Assembly (NCBI GenBank): GCA_012514865.1
Contig: JAAYZO010000838.1
Location: 1 to 5,236, forward strand
DNA: 5,236 nucleotides
Reading direction: 5' to 3'
Origin: Lentisphaerota bacterium
Lineage (GTDB): Bacteria; Verrucomicrobiota; Lentisphaeria; Oligosphaerales; JAFGRS01
Shown: in pieces, positions 5,173-5,236 of the stretch
Layout of the letters: the number at the start of each line of letters is the position of its first letter
How positions within the stretch are numbered: the stretch's first letter is position 1
Position numbers and translations under genes: made by a program
Notes under the pieces: model-generated
Database searches by the model: none
What the model saw: only the letters and a program-made list of their open reading frames with translations
Told to the model about the DNA's origin: nothing

Positions 5173-5236
5173 TGGCCACCCTGAAGGGGTGCCAGATCGT
5201 AGCCGGGGGTCGCGCGAGAGCACGACCCCCGGAAAC
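5173..5236. repeat. Dispersed structured intergenic repeat, copy B
   Basis: This is the second long copy of the element at 7-65, in the same orientation, and it runs into the window edge. TGGC-ACCC (5173-5181, with one bulged C) pairs with GGGTGCCA (5187-5194). The perfect hairpin arms CCGGGGGTCG (5203-5212) and CGACCCCCGG (5223-5232) enclose a 10-nt loop that differs from copy A in sequence and length. The two bases GA at 5183-5184 replace GG in copy A. The element lies upstream of the DUF1538 promoter candidate, about 150 nt from that gene's start codon. Its right end cannot be determined here. Confidence 0.8.

Noticed and set aside
7..5236. Composite transposon bounded by the flanking repeats
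   Set aside because: There is no transposase, no inverted terminal structure and no target duplication visible. The third partial copy fits a dispersed repeat family better.

Overview
The window is GC-rich bacterial DNA. By eye it is well above 65% G+C, with strong G/C bias at third codon positions. It carries five protein genes, all on the minus strand and read from right to left. The composition and the intergenic repeat family suggest a proteobacterium. The repeat reminds me of elements from purple sulfur bacteria (Chromatiaceae, Gammaproteobacteria), but that is recollection and not a search, so taxonomy below 'GC-rich proteobacterium' stays open.

Right-hand operon (5025 to 2864): a 507-residue membrane protein made of two tandem DUF1538 domains, followed by two small P-II-like genes. 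The genes overlap (35 nt and 14 nt), so translation is probably coupled. A single fused DUF1538 transporter-like protein encoded with two divergent, non-uridylylatable P-II-like proteins suggests a membrane permease or antiporter controlled by a dedicated P-II pair, by analogy with AmtB-GlnK and SbtA-SbtB. From memory, paired DUF1538 proteins (UmpAB of Halomonas) were reported to have Na+(Li+,K+)/H+ antiport activity. The substrate here is not proven.

Left-hand operon (2741 to 164): a DUF1015 protein with an IADGHHR motif, overlapping by 11 nt a LarA-family nickel-pincer racemase that keeps every active-site position I can recall. A 122-bp gap separates the two operons. It holds a good sigma70-like promoter (TTGTCG, 18-nt spacer, TATAGT) and, between that promoter and the DUF1015 ribosome binding site, a perfect 28-nt GC-rich palindrome. 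Left operon and right operon may therefore be transcribed separately. No larB, larC or larE cofactor genes are present in the window.

Flanks: the window begins and ends with directly repeated copies of a structured intergenic element. It has a short CACCC/GGGTG stem followed by a perfect 10-bp CCGGGGGTCG/CGACCCCCGG hairpin whose loop differs between copies. A third partial copy (20 identical bases) lies at 83-102. These copies bracket both operons. The region upstream of the DUF1538 gene (5026-5236) also holds a promoter candidate with palindromes over its -35 box and a leader stem-loop. No rRNA, tRNA, CRISPR array, transposase or plus-strand gene is supported. The long plus-strand open frames are codon-bias shadows.
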